DNA of 18,917 nucleotides, from assembly GCA_001275005.1 (NCBI GenBank), contig JWZX01001012.1, positions 1-18,917 on the forward strand, written 5' to 3'. This stretch comes from Chrysochromulina tobinii (lineage: Eukaryota; Haptophyta; Prymnesiales; Chrysochromulinaceae). Position numbers and translations under genes: made by a program. The number at the start of each line of letters is the position of its first letter. Within the stretch, counting starts at the first letter, position 1. Positions 7,920-15,103 of the stretch are shown here, piece by piece. The notes under the pieces were generated by a model, which was not told where the DNA came from, did not search any database, and saw only the letters and a list, made by a program, of their open reading frames with translations.

Positions 7920-8993
7920 TTACCATCCGTATTTTGCGGCCGTCTCTTTCTTCGACTTCATGCTCTTCGAGCTCCGGAGCGCCACGTCGCTCGCCTGTGC
8001 TGCCGCCTGCGCCGCGAGCGAGTTGATCTGGTGCTTGCGCTTCTGCAGTGAAGAGGGCTGGTACTGCTGCACCACGTCGCCGGAGGTGCGGCTCCAAAAA
8101 TTGGCCGCGATTTTGGTCTCTTGCGGCGGCGGCGGCGCAACGAAGTCGTACTGGCGCGACTGGCCGATGATCTTCCGGAGCGCTGCCGGATCAACGTCGA
8201 CAACCCGGCCATTGCTCAGGTCGTAGCCGCCGTAGCCCGCGACCGCCTCGTCGTACCCCTCCACGGCACTGTCAAGGCTGTCGACGGGCGGGCCGCGCGC
8301 TGGGCCTGCTGGCACGTCGTACGAGAGTCCGACGTCCGGCGCGGCCGTGAGCGCAGCCGAGGACAGTCCAGTGCATGCGGGCGGCGCGCTCTCGTAGAGG
8401 CTCGTGTGCACCGTCGGACGCAGCAGCTGCGGCGCGGCCGTGGGCGCCGCTAGCTGACTGCCACTCGCGTGGGCATATGGCTCGTCAGCCGCGGTCGTCA
8501 GTCCCGGTTCCTCCACAGCCCAGGTGGCGCCACTAGGACCGGCGCCGCCGATTTCGGCCGGAGATGCCGATGGCGCAGCCGCTGCGGCCGACGCCTTGCG
8601 CACGAGCGGTTTCGCATTTGCAAAGAGCGAGCTCGCACTCTTCACCCCGACCTTGCCAGCATTCTTGGGTGCGGGAAGGAGCGAAGACAGCGCCGACCAG
8701 CCGCCGCCGCCCTTCGGAGCGCTTTTGCCGGCATCGGGCTCGATTGCCGCGGGTCCTCTGTCGAAAAAGTCCGCAGGCAGCTTCGCCGCCTCCTCAAAGG
8801 GCAGGGCCACATCGTGCTTTTGCAGCAGCGCTTGCAAGTCGACCTCCTTGCGGGGCCTCTTTGCTGGGGGGGCCGCGGTTAGAAGAGAGGTAGATGCAGC
8901 TGGTGGTGCCACAGGCACGGCCGGCGGCGCGCTGTCGGCGCCCGGCTCGTCGTCCTCACTGTCGGAGTAGGCGACCAAAGACCCTTTCTTCAT
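7920..8993 (-). CDS. PRCC: PRCC-domain nuclear protein
   Basis: A 357-residue protein from the ATG at 8993 (A at -3) to the TAA at 7920-7922. It shows the layout of the PRCC family, known in animals as a nuclear protein associated with pre-mRNA splicing and with the checkpoint protein MAD2B. The N-terminus SLVAYSDSEDDEP is the family's acidic opening. KRPRKEVD (residues 45-52) is a likely nuclear localisation signal. GWSALSSLLPAPKN (98-111) matches the family's short LxxLLPxPKN motif. A long Ala/Pro/Ser-rich disordered middle follows. The conserved C-terminal block includes DPAALRKIIG, then QKRKHQINSLAAQAAAQ, and finishes with KKETAAKYGW, equivalent to the family's terminal AKYGF. It is the last of three closely spaced minus-strand genes, 131 bp downstream of the oxygenase-like gene, and convergent with the EF-hand gene. 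No intron is apparent. Confidence 0.88.
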   Translation of the reverse strand: MKKGSLVAYSDSEDDEPGADSAPPAVPVAPPAASTSLLTAAPPAKRPRKEVDLQALLQKHDVALPFEEAAKLPADFFDRGPAAIEPDAGKSAPKGGGGWSALSSLLPAPKNAGKVGVKSASSLFANAKPLVRKASAAAAAPSASPAEIGGAGPSGATWAVEEPGLTTAADEPYAHASGSQLAAPTAAPQLLRPTVHTSLYESAPPACTGLSSAALTAAPDVGLSYDVPAGPARGPPVDSLDSAVEGYDEAVAGYGGYDLSNGRVVDVDPAALRKIIGQSRQYDFVAPPPPQETKIAANFWSRTSGDVVQQYQPSSLQKRKHQINSLAAQAAAQASDVALRSSKSMKSKKETAAKYGW

Positions 8994-9124
8994 GTTTCTC
9001 GCTCTTTTCACAAAAAGGTCAGCTCAATAATCGTGAAGAAAGCGGTCAGCCAGAAACGCTGCCAAGAGCGATGAGGAGTCTCACTCGCTCTCAGATCACC
9101 CTGACGAAGAGGTCAGACGCGAGT

Positions 9125-10084
9125 TCACATGTAGCGCCACAAGCACTCCCGATATTGTTGGTCGGGCGTGGAGTGAAGGTGGGTCGAGTCGTCGCTCAAC
9201 CAAATCTCGCGCCCGCGTCCATAGAGAGGGCGCAGCACATACTCCTCTGGGATGGGCTCCGGTGGGGGATCGAAGCGCTCGTACTCGACCACCGCGCCGT
9301 GCGTCTCGCCCTGCGTCGGGCGCAGCGGGTGGGAGAGCTTCACGTGCGACGAGAAGACGCCGCCGCCCTCGTACCCATTCCGGCGTGGGAAGCCGAGCAG
9401 CACCGTGAGGCTCGAGATGCCTGCGTCCTGGTGCCAGCTGTGCTGCACGCGTCGCTGAAGTGGCACGATGTCGATGAGCGATCCGTGCGGCCGCGAGCCG
9501 CACAGCGCGCCCAAGCCAAGGACAAAGTCTCGTCCGTTGAGGTCTAGGCCGTGTGCCTGAAAGGCTGCCGTGAACGCCGCGCACGCATCTCCAGCAGTGG
9601 CCGCACGTCGCCAGCTGACCATGCACGCCGCATCCAGCCCTGTAGCCGCGGCGTATTGCTTCTCGCTCCATGCCGCTGGCACCGTCGGCAAGAACAAGTC
9701 TTGCCTCAACGCATATCGCAGTGCTGTGCGGAGCTCAGAGTTGCCTTCCCACGCCTCGCCGAGGCCGACGCCAGGGAACACGTCGTCTAGTGAAGCATGA
9801 TAGCCGTGTGAGGTGCACGCCGGCGCACCAGGTAATCGCAGACGCGGAGGCACGTCCCAGACTGGCACGTCCTCCACCTCTGTGCCAGGCAGCACAATTG
9901 GTGCTGCGGCCGCAGGACCAGGCGCGGGCTGAGCACTCCGTGCGGGTCGTCTCGTGCGACCCTTGCGCATGGCGTTAAGCTTGGCGGCAACTGCATCATC
10001 AGTAAGCGGTACGTTCGCGCAGGCGCCTGCGACGGCTGTGGCAGCGGAGAACACAATAACTCGCATCGAGGTGTCCGATCGCAT
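9125..10084 (-). CDS. Predicted secreted 2-oxoglutarate/Fe(II) oxygenase-like protein
   Basis: First in-frame ATG at 10084 gives 319 residues; a second ATG at 10066 begins a good signal peptide (MRVIVFSAATAVAGACA). The C-terminal half carries the facial-triad pattern of the 2OG-Fe(II) oxygenase/phytanoyl-CoA dioxygenase superfamily. HSWHQDAG supplies His218-x-Asp220, and WLSDDSTHLHSTPDQQYR supplies a distal His (302 or 304) with Arg312 ten residues after His302, where 2-oxoglutarate is usually bound. Between them, LTVLLGFP and YEGGGVF fit a double-stranded beta-helix. By family it would hydroxylate or otherwise oxidise a substrate using O2 and 2-oxoglutarate; the substrate is unknown. Residues 30-70 are a Pro/Ala/Arg linker. 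The oxygenase assignment is from motif spacing only. It sits 131 bp upstream of the PRCC-like gene and 136 bp downstream of the coiled-coil gene, all on the minus strand. Confidence 0.68.
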   Translation of the reverse strand: MRSDTSMRVIVFSAATAVAGACANVPLTDDAVAAKLNAMRKGRTRRPARSAQPAPGPAAAAPIVLPGTEVEDVPVWDVPPRLRLPGAPACTSHGYHASLDDVFPGVGLGEAWEGNSELRTALRYALRQDLFLPTVPAAWSEKQYAAATGLDAACMVSWRRAATAGDACAAFTAAFQAHGLDLNGRDFVLGLGALCGSRPHGSLIDIVPLQRRVQHSWHQDAGISSLTVLLGFPRRNGYEGGGVFSSHVKLSHPLRPTQGETHGAVVEYERFDPPPEPIPEEYVLRPLYGRGREIWLSDDSTHLHSTPDQQYRECLWRYM

Positions 10085-10177
10085 CGAAAAATGCGATTTC
10101 GTCACCTCGTCAGCTCAGAACGACGCTTTTTCGACCGCTGACACACGAAACACTGCCAAACAGGGGTCGTGAACACG

Positions 10178-10204
10178 TTTATTTGACCGCGGCCACGGCC
10201 GCGG
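10178..10204 (-). terminator. Hairpin plus AATAAA: putative 3'-end signal of the coiled-coil membrane protein gene
   Basis: Directly after the TAG at 10221-10223 on the minus strand comes an 8-bp perfect inverted repeat, CCGCGGCC (10187-10194) and GGCCGCGG (10197-10204), with a 2-nt spacer. It is followed by AATAAA (minus-strand reading of TTTATT at 10178-10183). Order and spacing (hexamer about 40 nt after the stop codon) suit a polyadenylation signal. The stem may simply reflect GC-rich sequence; a hairpin is not a standard eukaryotic terminator. Confidence 0.5.
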
Positions 10205-10220
10205 TAGTGCACTGCATCGC

Positions 10221-12911
10221 CTATGTTCCACCCGCCTTGACGGGCGCTGCCGCCTTGACGGGCGCTGCTGCAACCTGAGCCTTCTCGAGCTGTTTCCTGA
10301 GCTCCGCTATGCTCTTCGCTATGTTCTCTGGCGTGTCATCTAGAGCATCGCCCAAGTCCGCCGCCGCCTTCATGGGCACCGTCGCAGCCTTCTCCACCCG
10401 TCGCTTGAGCTCTGCTAGGTCCTTTCCCACCCTCTCCGCCTCAGCTCGGTCCGCCGCCGCCCTCATCGGCGCCCCAGCTGCCTTCTCAGCCTGTGCCTTC
10501 TCTAAGACAACAAGGTCGGCGGCTGCTTTGGCCGCCTTCGCCTTCTTTAAGGTCTTCTCCGCAGCCGCCTGCTTCTCGGCGGCCACGCGCTCGGCCACAG
10601 CCTTTTGGGCTAAGGCCTTCTCCGCGACTGCGCTCTCGGCCGCCGCCGCCTCTGCTGCGGCCTCGGCTACGGCGGCCGCCTTCGCAGCTTGCTCGGCCAT
10701 CTCCGACTTGAGAACGGCGACCTTCTCTGCTTCAGCCTTCTCCACCTCCGCCCGAGCCGCCGCAGCCTCGGCCGCGCTGATCTTTTCCATCTCCATCTTC
10801 TCTGCCGCGGCCGCTCTCGTGACGGCTTGCGTCGAGGCTGTCTGCTCGGCCGCCGCAGCCTCGGCCGCCGTCTCCGCGTCTTTCGCCTTCCGCACGAGCT
10901 GCTCGGCCGACAATCGCTCCTTGAGGGCAATCTGTGCTAACGTGTTCTTGGCGTCCACATTCTCGGGCTTCACCGCATTCTCCATGGCGGTCTTATCGGC
11001 GGCCGTCGTCAGTGCCACCGTTGCCGCGCGCGCCGCCACCTGCTGGTCGACGGCGGCCTTGTCGGCCGTAACGGCCTTCTGCGCCGCCACCCTCTCCGCC
11101 ACCTGCTTCTCCGCGGCTGCCGCGGCTGCCGCTGCCTTGTCTGCAGAGAGTGTTGCGGCCGCCGACTGCGCTGCCGCTGCATTCTTGGCCACCGTCTCAA
11201 GCGCCGCCACCTTCTCTGCCGCCAACTTCTCCGCCCGTGACCTCTCAGACTGAGCCTTGATCGTTGCTTGGGCGGCGGTCGCCTTCTTGTCCGCCGCCAC
11301 CTTGTCCGCCGCCGCCTTCTCCAGCGCTGCCTGCTCCGCCACTGCCATGGCCTCTACCAGCCGCACCTCTGCCAGGCTCTCGGCCGCCGCCTTCTCGGCC
11401 GCCGCCTTCTGCGCGTCCGATGCCGCCGCCGCCGCCGTCTGCATCTTCGTCACCACCCGTTGGAACGCCACATCAGCCGTGACGAAGTCGTTCGCGTCGA
11501 CCTTCGTGAGGGCGGCCAAGCTTGTGAAGAGGATCCCGATGGCCGCCGTGGTGAGCGTGGCAGGGCCCACCATCGTCCACAGATCCAGCGCATCTGTCTC
11601 GAGCTGGCGGAAGACGCGATTGTTGCGCACGTAGAAGGCTCCGATCGTCAGGGACGAGAGCACGATGACGGCGGTGACTGGCAACGAAATCGAGCTGTCG
11701 AAGACCGCCCACGTCTTCAAAACGGTCGCGAGCAGAATGGCGGCAATGCCCAGGTCGAACGCGGCGCGTGCGGTGCGCCACTCGGCGCCGTACTGGGTCG
11801 TCAGCCGCCCCAACGCGGTGTCTCGGATGTTGGGCTTCTCGTCCGTTCCGAAGCGGACTGTGCCATAGCTGCCATCGGCCAGCCGGTAGAGGAGCTGTTG
11901 CGAGACCACGACGCAGATGAGCATGAACCCAAACGTGGCGACGTCGAGCACCACGAACGCCTGCAGTAGGTCGGAGTCCGGGACCGGGCGAGACGTCGAC
12001 ACCGACGAGGCGGCGCTCGTGACGCGAGACTCGGAGATGATCAGGGTACCGGGCAGGTTGAGAGCGCCGAAGGCGAAGGCAGCGAACAGGGCAGCACTGG
12101 ACTTGAGCTCTCCGACGATGTTCATCGCGCGCTCTGGGGTTTTGGGGAACTCCTCGACAGGCAACAGCGGCCGCGCCCCCGGTAAGATTGGCTCTCTGAT
12201 GCGGTCTGCCAGTTGGTCCATCTGAGCACCCAGCGTGCGCAGCCCGCTGGCCAAGGGGCCACCGAACGAGTCGAACCACTCCTGAGAGCGTCCCGTGTCG
12301 ATGGGCAGCTGGGACGTCAGCTGACCGCGCAGGCGGTCCAAGCGGTCCAGGATGGCCTTTTTGGCATCGTCGACGGAGACCCTGTCGAATGAATCCAAGC
12401 GATCCTGGAAGCCTTTTCTGGCCTCGTCCATGGAGACCCTGTCAAGCACGTCCCGATCCAGGATGACTTGCTTGGCCTCCTCCACGGCCCTGTCGAACTC
12501 GTCCAAGCGATCTCGGATGGCGTTTTTGGCATCGTCCAAGGAGACCCCGTTGCGCCCGTTGATTGCTTTTATGTACTCTGTGTATTCGTTTGACAGGGGA
12601 GGCGTGGGCGAAGCGTCTGCTGTGGGCGCAGCGTTCGGTCCAGCCTCATCAACGACCACGGGCGGCTCAGGACCATTGTCTGCCGGACGCACTTTACTCT
12701 CCTCACGCGACTTGAGGTACTCTGCGTATGTCATCGGCTGATTGCATTTCAGAGCAGTCGTGCGGGGGAAAGAGGAGCTCCTCTTGAGAAGGTAGCGTGT
12801 CGGCGAGGCTTCCCGTCTCAGCGTCGGAAGGTTATGGACGTAATGAGGGAGGCATGACGACTGGTGTACGCCGGAAAAGCTGATGCTGCCAAGAGCAAGG
12901 AGGAGCGCCAT
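10221..12911 (-). CDS. Multi-pass membrane protein with long Ala-rich coiled coil, possibly organelle-targeted
   Basis: An 896-residue protein from the ATG at 12911; an in-frame ATG at 13073 would add 54 residues without targeting character. I know no matching family. MALLLALGSIS|FSG is a short hydrophobic start with Phe after a potential cleavage site, followed by a Ser/Arg-rich stretch to about residue 55. This resembles a bipartite plastid-targeting presequence, but the hydrophobic core is short. TYAEYLKSREE follows. Residues 123-195 contain four related helical units (VSLDDAKNAIRDRLDEFD, VSMDEARKGFQDRLDSFD, VSVDDAKKAILDRLDRLR and one degenerate copy). Five hydrophobic segments lie near 272-292, 315-341, 385-404, 410-428 and 447-468. 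Residues about 491-871 are an almost uninterrupted Ala/Lys/Glu helix (AEKxAAE repeats) like a TolA-type stalk, and the tail repeats APVKA. A membrane-anchored spacer or scaffold is the plain reading. It is head-to-head with GH27. Confidence 0.85.
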   Translation of the reverse strand: MALLLALGSISFSGVHQSSCLPHYVHNLPTLRREASPTRYLLKRSSSFPRTTALKCNQPMTYAEYLKSREESKVRPADNGPEPPVVVDEAGPNAAPTADASPTPPLSNEYTEYIKAINGRNGVSLDDAKNAIRDRLDEFDRAVEEAKQVILDRDVLDRVSMDEARKGFQDRLDSFDRVSVDDAKKAILDRLDRLRGQLTSQLPIDTGRSQEWFDSFGGPLASGLRTLGAQMDQLADRIREPILPGARPLLPVEEFPKTPERAMNIVGELKSSAALFAAFAFGALNLPGTLIISESRVTSAASSVSTSRPVPDSDLLQAFVVLDVATFGFMLICVVVSQQLLYRLADGSYGTVRFGTDEKPNIRDTALGRLTTQYGAEWRTARAAFDLGIAAILLATVLKTWAVFDSSISLPVTAVIVLSSLTIGAFYVRNNRVFRQLETDALDLWTMVGPATLTTAAIGILFTSLAALTKVDANDFVTADVAFQRVVTKMQTAAAAASDAQKAAAEKAAAESLAEVRLVEAMAVAEQAALEKAAADKVAADKKATAAQATIKAQSERSRAEKLAAEKVAALETVAKNAAAAQSAAATLSADKAAAAAAAAEKQVAERVAAQKAVTADKAAVDQQVAARAATVALTTAADKTAMENAVKPENVDAKNTLAQIALKERLSAEQLVRKAKDAETAAEAAAAEQTASTQAVTRAAAAEKMEMEKISAAEAAAARAEVEKAEAEKVAVLKSEMAEQAAKAAAVAEAAAEAAAAESAVAEKALAQKAVAERVAAEKQAAAEKTLKKAKAAKAAADLVVLEKAQAEKAAGAPMRAAADRAEAERVGKDLAELKRRVEKAATVPMKAAADLGDALDDTPENIAKSIAELRKQLEKAQVAAAPVKAAAPVKAGGT

Positions 12912-13084
12912 CGAGAAGCGTGTGCAATCTTCTCCAGATCCAATCTTCCCAAAGTTGGCATTCAACTGGAGTCGTTTGCATACAATTGTACGTGTCACCA
13001 CACGTACATGTAACACGTAAATTGGCCAAACCGGGGTCTGCTTCGACGTTGACGAAACTGTGTTCCGCGGCATCTCCGATCACA
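12912..13084. promoter_or_regulatory. Divergent promoter region between coiled-coil and GH27 genes
   Basis: These 173 bp separate two start codons pointing apart. At 12981-12990 is the 10-bp palindrome TACAATTGTA. Overlapping it, TGTACGTGT (12987-12995) and ACACGTACA (13000-13008) form a perfect 9-bp inverted repeat with a 4-nt spacer, and a further ACACGT follows at 13013-13018. The ACGT cores resemble binding sites of bZIP/bHLH-type factors. Such a symmetric cluster midway between the two starts is a plausible shared operator, but no binding data exist. Confidence 0.5.
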
Positions 13085-14377
13085 ATGCCGACGGACAAAA
13101 AACCCACGAGAACCGTCCTCACCGTGATCGCGGCGCTTGTGGTTCCAATCCTAGCCTTGGACAATGGCCTCGCGCGTAAGCCTCCGCTCGGCTGGAGCAC
13201 ATGGCTCACATGCGAGGACGACAAGGAATGCGGTCACGACGTGTGCAATGAGGCGGAGGTCAAGGCGTCGGCCCTGGCACTTCAGTCAAATGGCATGCAA
13301 GCTCTCGGATGGCACTACATTGTGCTCGACGACTGCTGGGCGTATGCGCGCAACACGACGACGGGCCGATTGACCTGGGATGCGTCGCGCTTTCCCTCCG
13401 GTATGCCTGCGCTCGTCGAGTGGATGCACGAGCGAAACTTCCTGCTCGGCTTGTACACGTCGGCGGGCAATGAGACATGCTCGAGCGGCGGGCGCCCGAT
13501 CACGGTGCCGGGCTCGCGTGGCCACTACGATGTGGACGCCCAGACGTTTGCAGACTGGCGTGTAGATTACGTCAAGCTCGACTGGTGCGGCGACGTGAAG
13601 CATGAGCCCTGGGTGGGCCCAAGCGCCCATCACGAGTTCGCCACAGCTATGAACGCGACCGGCCGACCCATGATACTTGAGGTGGTGGCGGGGTACTTCT
13701 TCACGGGTCCTGCACAGGTGGCCAGCGTGGCCAATGTGTGGCGCTTCTGCGAGGACCACCACGACAGCTGGAAGTCGACCGCAGAGAACGTCCTGTGCCG
13801 AGAAGACCAAGGTGCACGAAGCAGCTTGCCAGGCGGCTGGGGATACATGGACGTGCTCACCACGGGCGGCGCGGGATGCTCGCTCGCGGCGCACTGCCCC
13901 GGCCAGACCGAGGACGAGTATCGCACCGAGTTCGCCATCTGGACCCTCACGCAGTCGCCTCTCATGATCGCAACCGACGTGCGCAACATGAGCAGCTTGG
14001 CACAAGCCACGCTTCTCAATGCGGAGATTTTGAGCGTGCACCAGAGCACCGCCACGCTTCCAGGCCGGCGGCTGGCCACAGCAGCCGACGCGTGCGCACT
14101 GCCGGCACTCTGTGCCGTTTGGGGGCGCGCACTCAACGCAGCAGGTACCACCTGGATCCTTGCTCTCGTCAATCTCGACAATATCTCTGTGCAGGAGGTG
14201 AGCGTCAGTTTCGCCGACCTCGGCTGGAATGCATCGGCGATGGCGGGTGCGCTTGTTCGCGACCTGTGGGCACGGCACGATTTGCCCGATGCAACGGGGG
14301 GCAAGGTGACCGCAAGGGTGCCCACGCACGGCACTGCGCTGCTGCGAGTCGAGCGCATTGGCAATCGTGATCCATGA
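13085..14377 (+). CDS. Secreted GH27 alpha-galactosidase-family glycoside hydrolase
   Basis: A 430-residue protein from the ATG at 13085 (A at -3). The N-terminus TVLTVIAALVVPILALDNG is a signal peptide, directly followed by the family opening RKPPLGWSTW. The clan-D TIM barrel is evident: YIVLDDCW (residues 79-85, substrate-binding Asp pair), GLYTSAG, and YVKLDWCGD with nucleophile Asp166. WRFCEDHHDSW carries the acid/base Asp224, aligning with the usual WRxxDDxxDSW. EYRTEFAIWTLTQSPLMIATDVRN (cut by no stop) is the family's final barrel block. A C-terminal beta domain runs from about residue 340 to the end. The family releases terminal alpha-D-galactose, or N-acetylgalactosamine, from glycans with retention; which one is not clear. 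A vacuolar/lysosomal or extracellular site fits the signal peptide. Length is normal, and no intron or missing catalytic residue is seen. It is head-to-head with the coiled-coil gene and convergent with GME. Confidence 0.95.
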   Translation: MPTDKKPTRTVLTVIAALVVPILALDNGLARKPPLGWSTWLTCEDDKECGHDVCNEAEVKASALALQSNGMQALGWHYIVLDDCWAYARNTTTGRLTWDASRFPSGMPALVEWMHERNFLLGLYTSAGNETCSSGGRPITVPGSRGHYDVDAQTFADWRVDYVKLDWCGDVKHEPWVGPSAHHEFATAMNATGRPMILEVVAGYFFTGPAQVASVANVWRFCEDHHDSWKSTAENVLCREDQGARSSLPGGWGYMDVLTTGGAGCSLAAHCPGQTEDEYRTEFAIWTLTQSPLMIATDVRNMSSLAQATLLNAEILSVHQSTATLPGRRLATAADACALPALCAVWGRALNAAGTTWILALVNLDNISVQEVSVSFADLGWNASAMAGALVRDLWARHDLPDATGGKVTARVPTHGTALLRVERIGNRDP

Positions 14378-15103
14378 GTGTTGTGGTGTTGACACGACCC
14401 AGAAGAGGTCCTTAGGAATCCTAGAGACGGCCAGTGCGGAAGCGTTACCGCGAAAACTGAGCCGACTCGATGCATTCTCGGACTCAAATTGCCCTTCAAG
14501 ACCCACGTGAGCCATGTCTCGTGTCTCGAGGCGCCGTCGAGGGGCTGTCACTTTTATAAAGACTTTAACGCGACGTTATACACACGTACTGCCTCCGGCA
14601 ACTCGAAATACGGGATGGTCTCGCAGTACTTCGTTGCGCGCGCGTGCTGGCCAACCTGTCGATGTTCCATGGCCTCAGCCTGCCTCCCATCGCATCTCGC
14701 CCCGCCCCAGCTCGCAATTGATGCCGCTAAGATGCCGCGTTCTGACTACTGACTTAAAACCCAGGACGACCGGCCCGCGGCCGGAAAGTTCTGCTACGAT
14801 TATATTACAATTTCGTACAAGCAACAAGGGACCCACAACTGACGACAGAATTACATTTTTCTGATGAACCACATCCGCCACCGGCAAGCCGCACGCACCA
14901 GATTGCACAGTGACCAGAAACGGATGCAATAAAGCCCGGCGGGCGCGCAGCACATCGCGCCACCCTCAAAGCACGCGACTCAGTGGACTCGCACACAGAC
15001 AGTCACACCTTCAGCTTCACTGGGAGCCAGTGCAGTGCACGAACGCACTCGGAGCTCGTTCACTGGAGACGGCGCTCCAATTGACATGCGATCTCAAGAG
15101 ATC
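14378..15103. other. 726-bp region between convergent GH27 and GME genes
   Basis: No gene is supported. Both flanking genes terminate here, so two 3' UTRs are expected. A compact hairpin, CCGGCC (14770-14775), CGC, GGCCGG (14779-14784), lies near the middle. An AT-rich patch follows at about 14797-14815. AATAAA on the plus strand at 14928-14933 could be a GH27 polyadenylation signal but lies about 550 nt past the stop. TTTTATAAAG near 14552 resembles a TATA box, but no credible coding frame follows it. Confidence 0.5.

Noticed and set aside
10309-11253. 314-codon plus-strand Ala/Ser/Phe-rich frame opposite the coiled coil
   Set aside because: It is the complement of GCC/GCG/AAG codons in the coiled coil. 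The minus strand frame is longer and has targeting, repeat and membrane segments.
7920-12911. Bacterial-type operon interpretation of the three minus-strand genes
   Set aside because: The window is eukaryotic (spliceosomal intron, PRCC, IP3R) and the three products show no functional link.
12920-13084. Upstream extension of the GH27 frame
   Set aside because: It begins at GTG, has no in-frame ATG before 13085, and the signal peptide starts right after the ATG at 13085.
13286-14551. 421-codon frame antisense to the GH27 gene
   Set aside because: The plus strand encodes a complete catalytic domain here; the antisense frame is Arg/His/Cys-rich and is a shadow of GC-biased codons.
14552-14561. 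TATA-like TTTTATAAAG
   Set aside because: It lies between convergent genes and no credible coding or RNA gene follows it.
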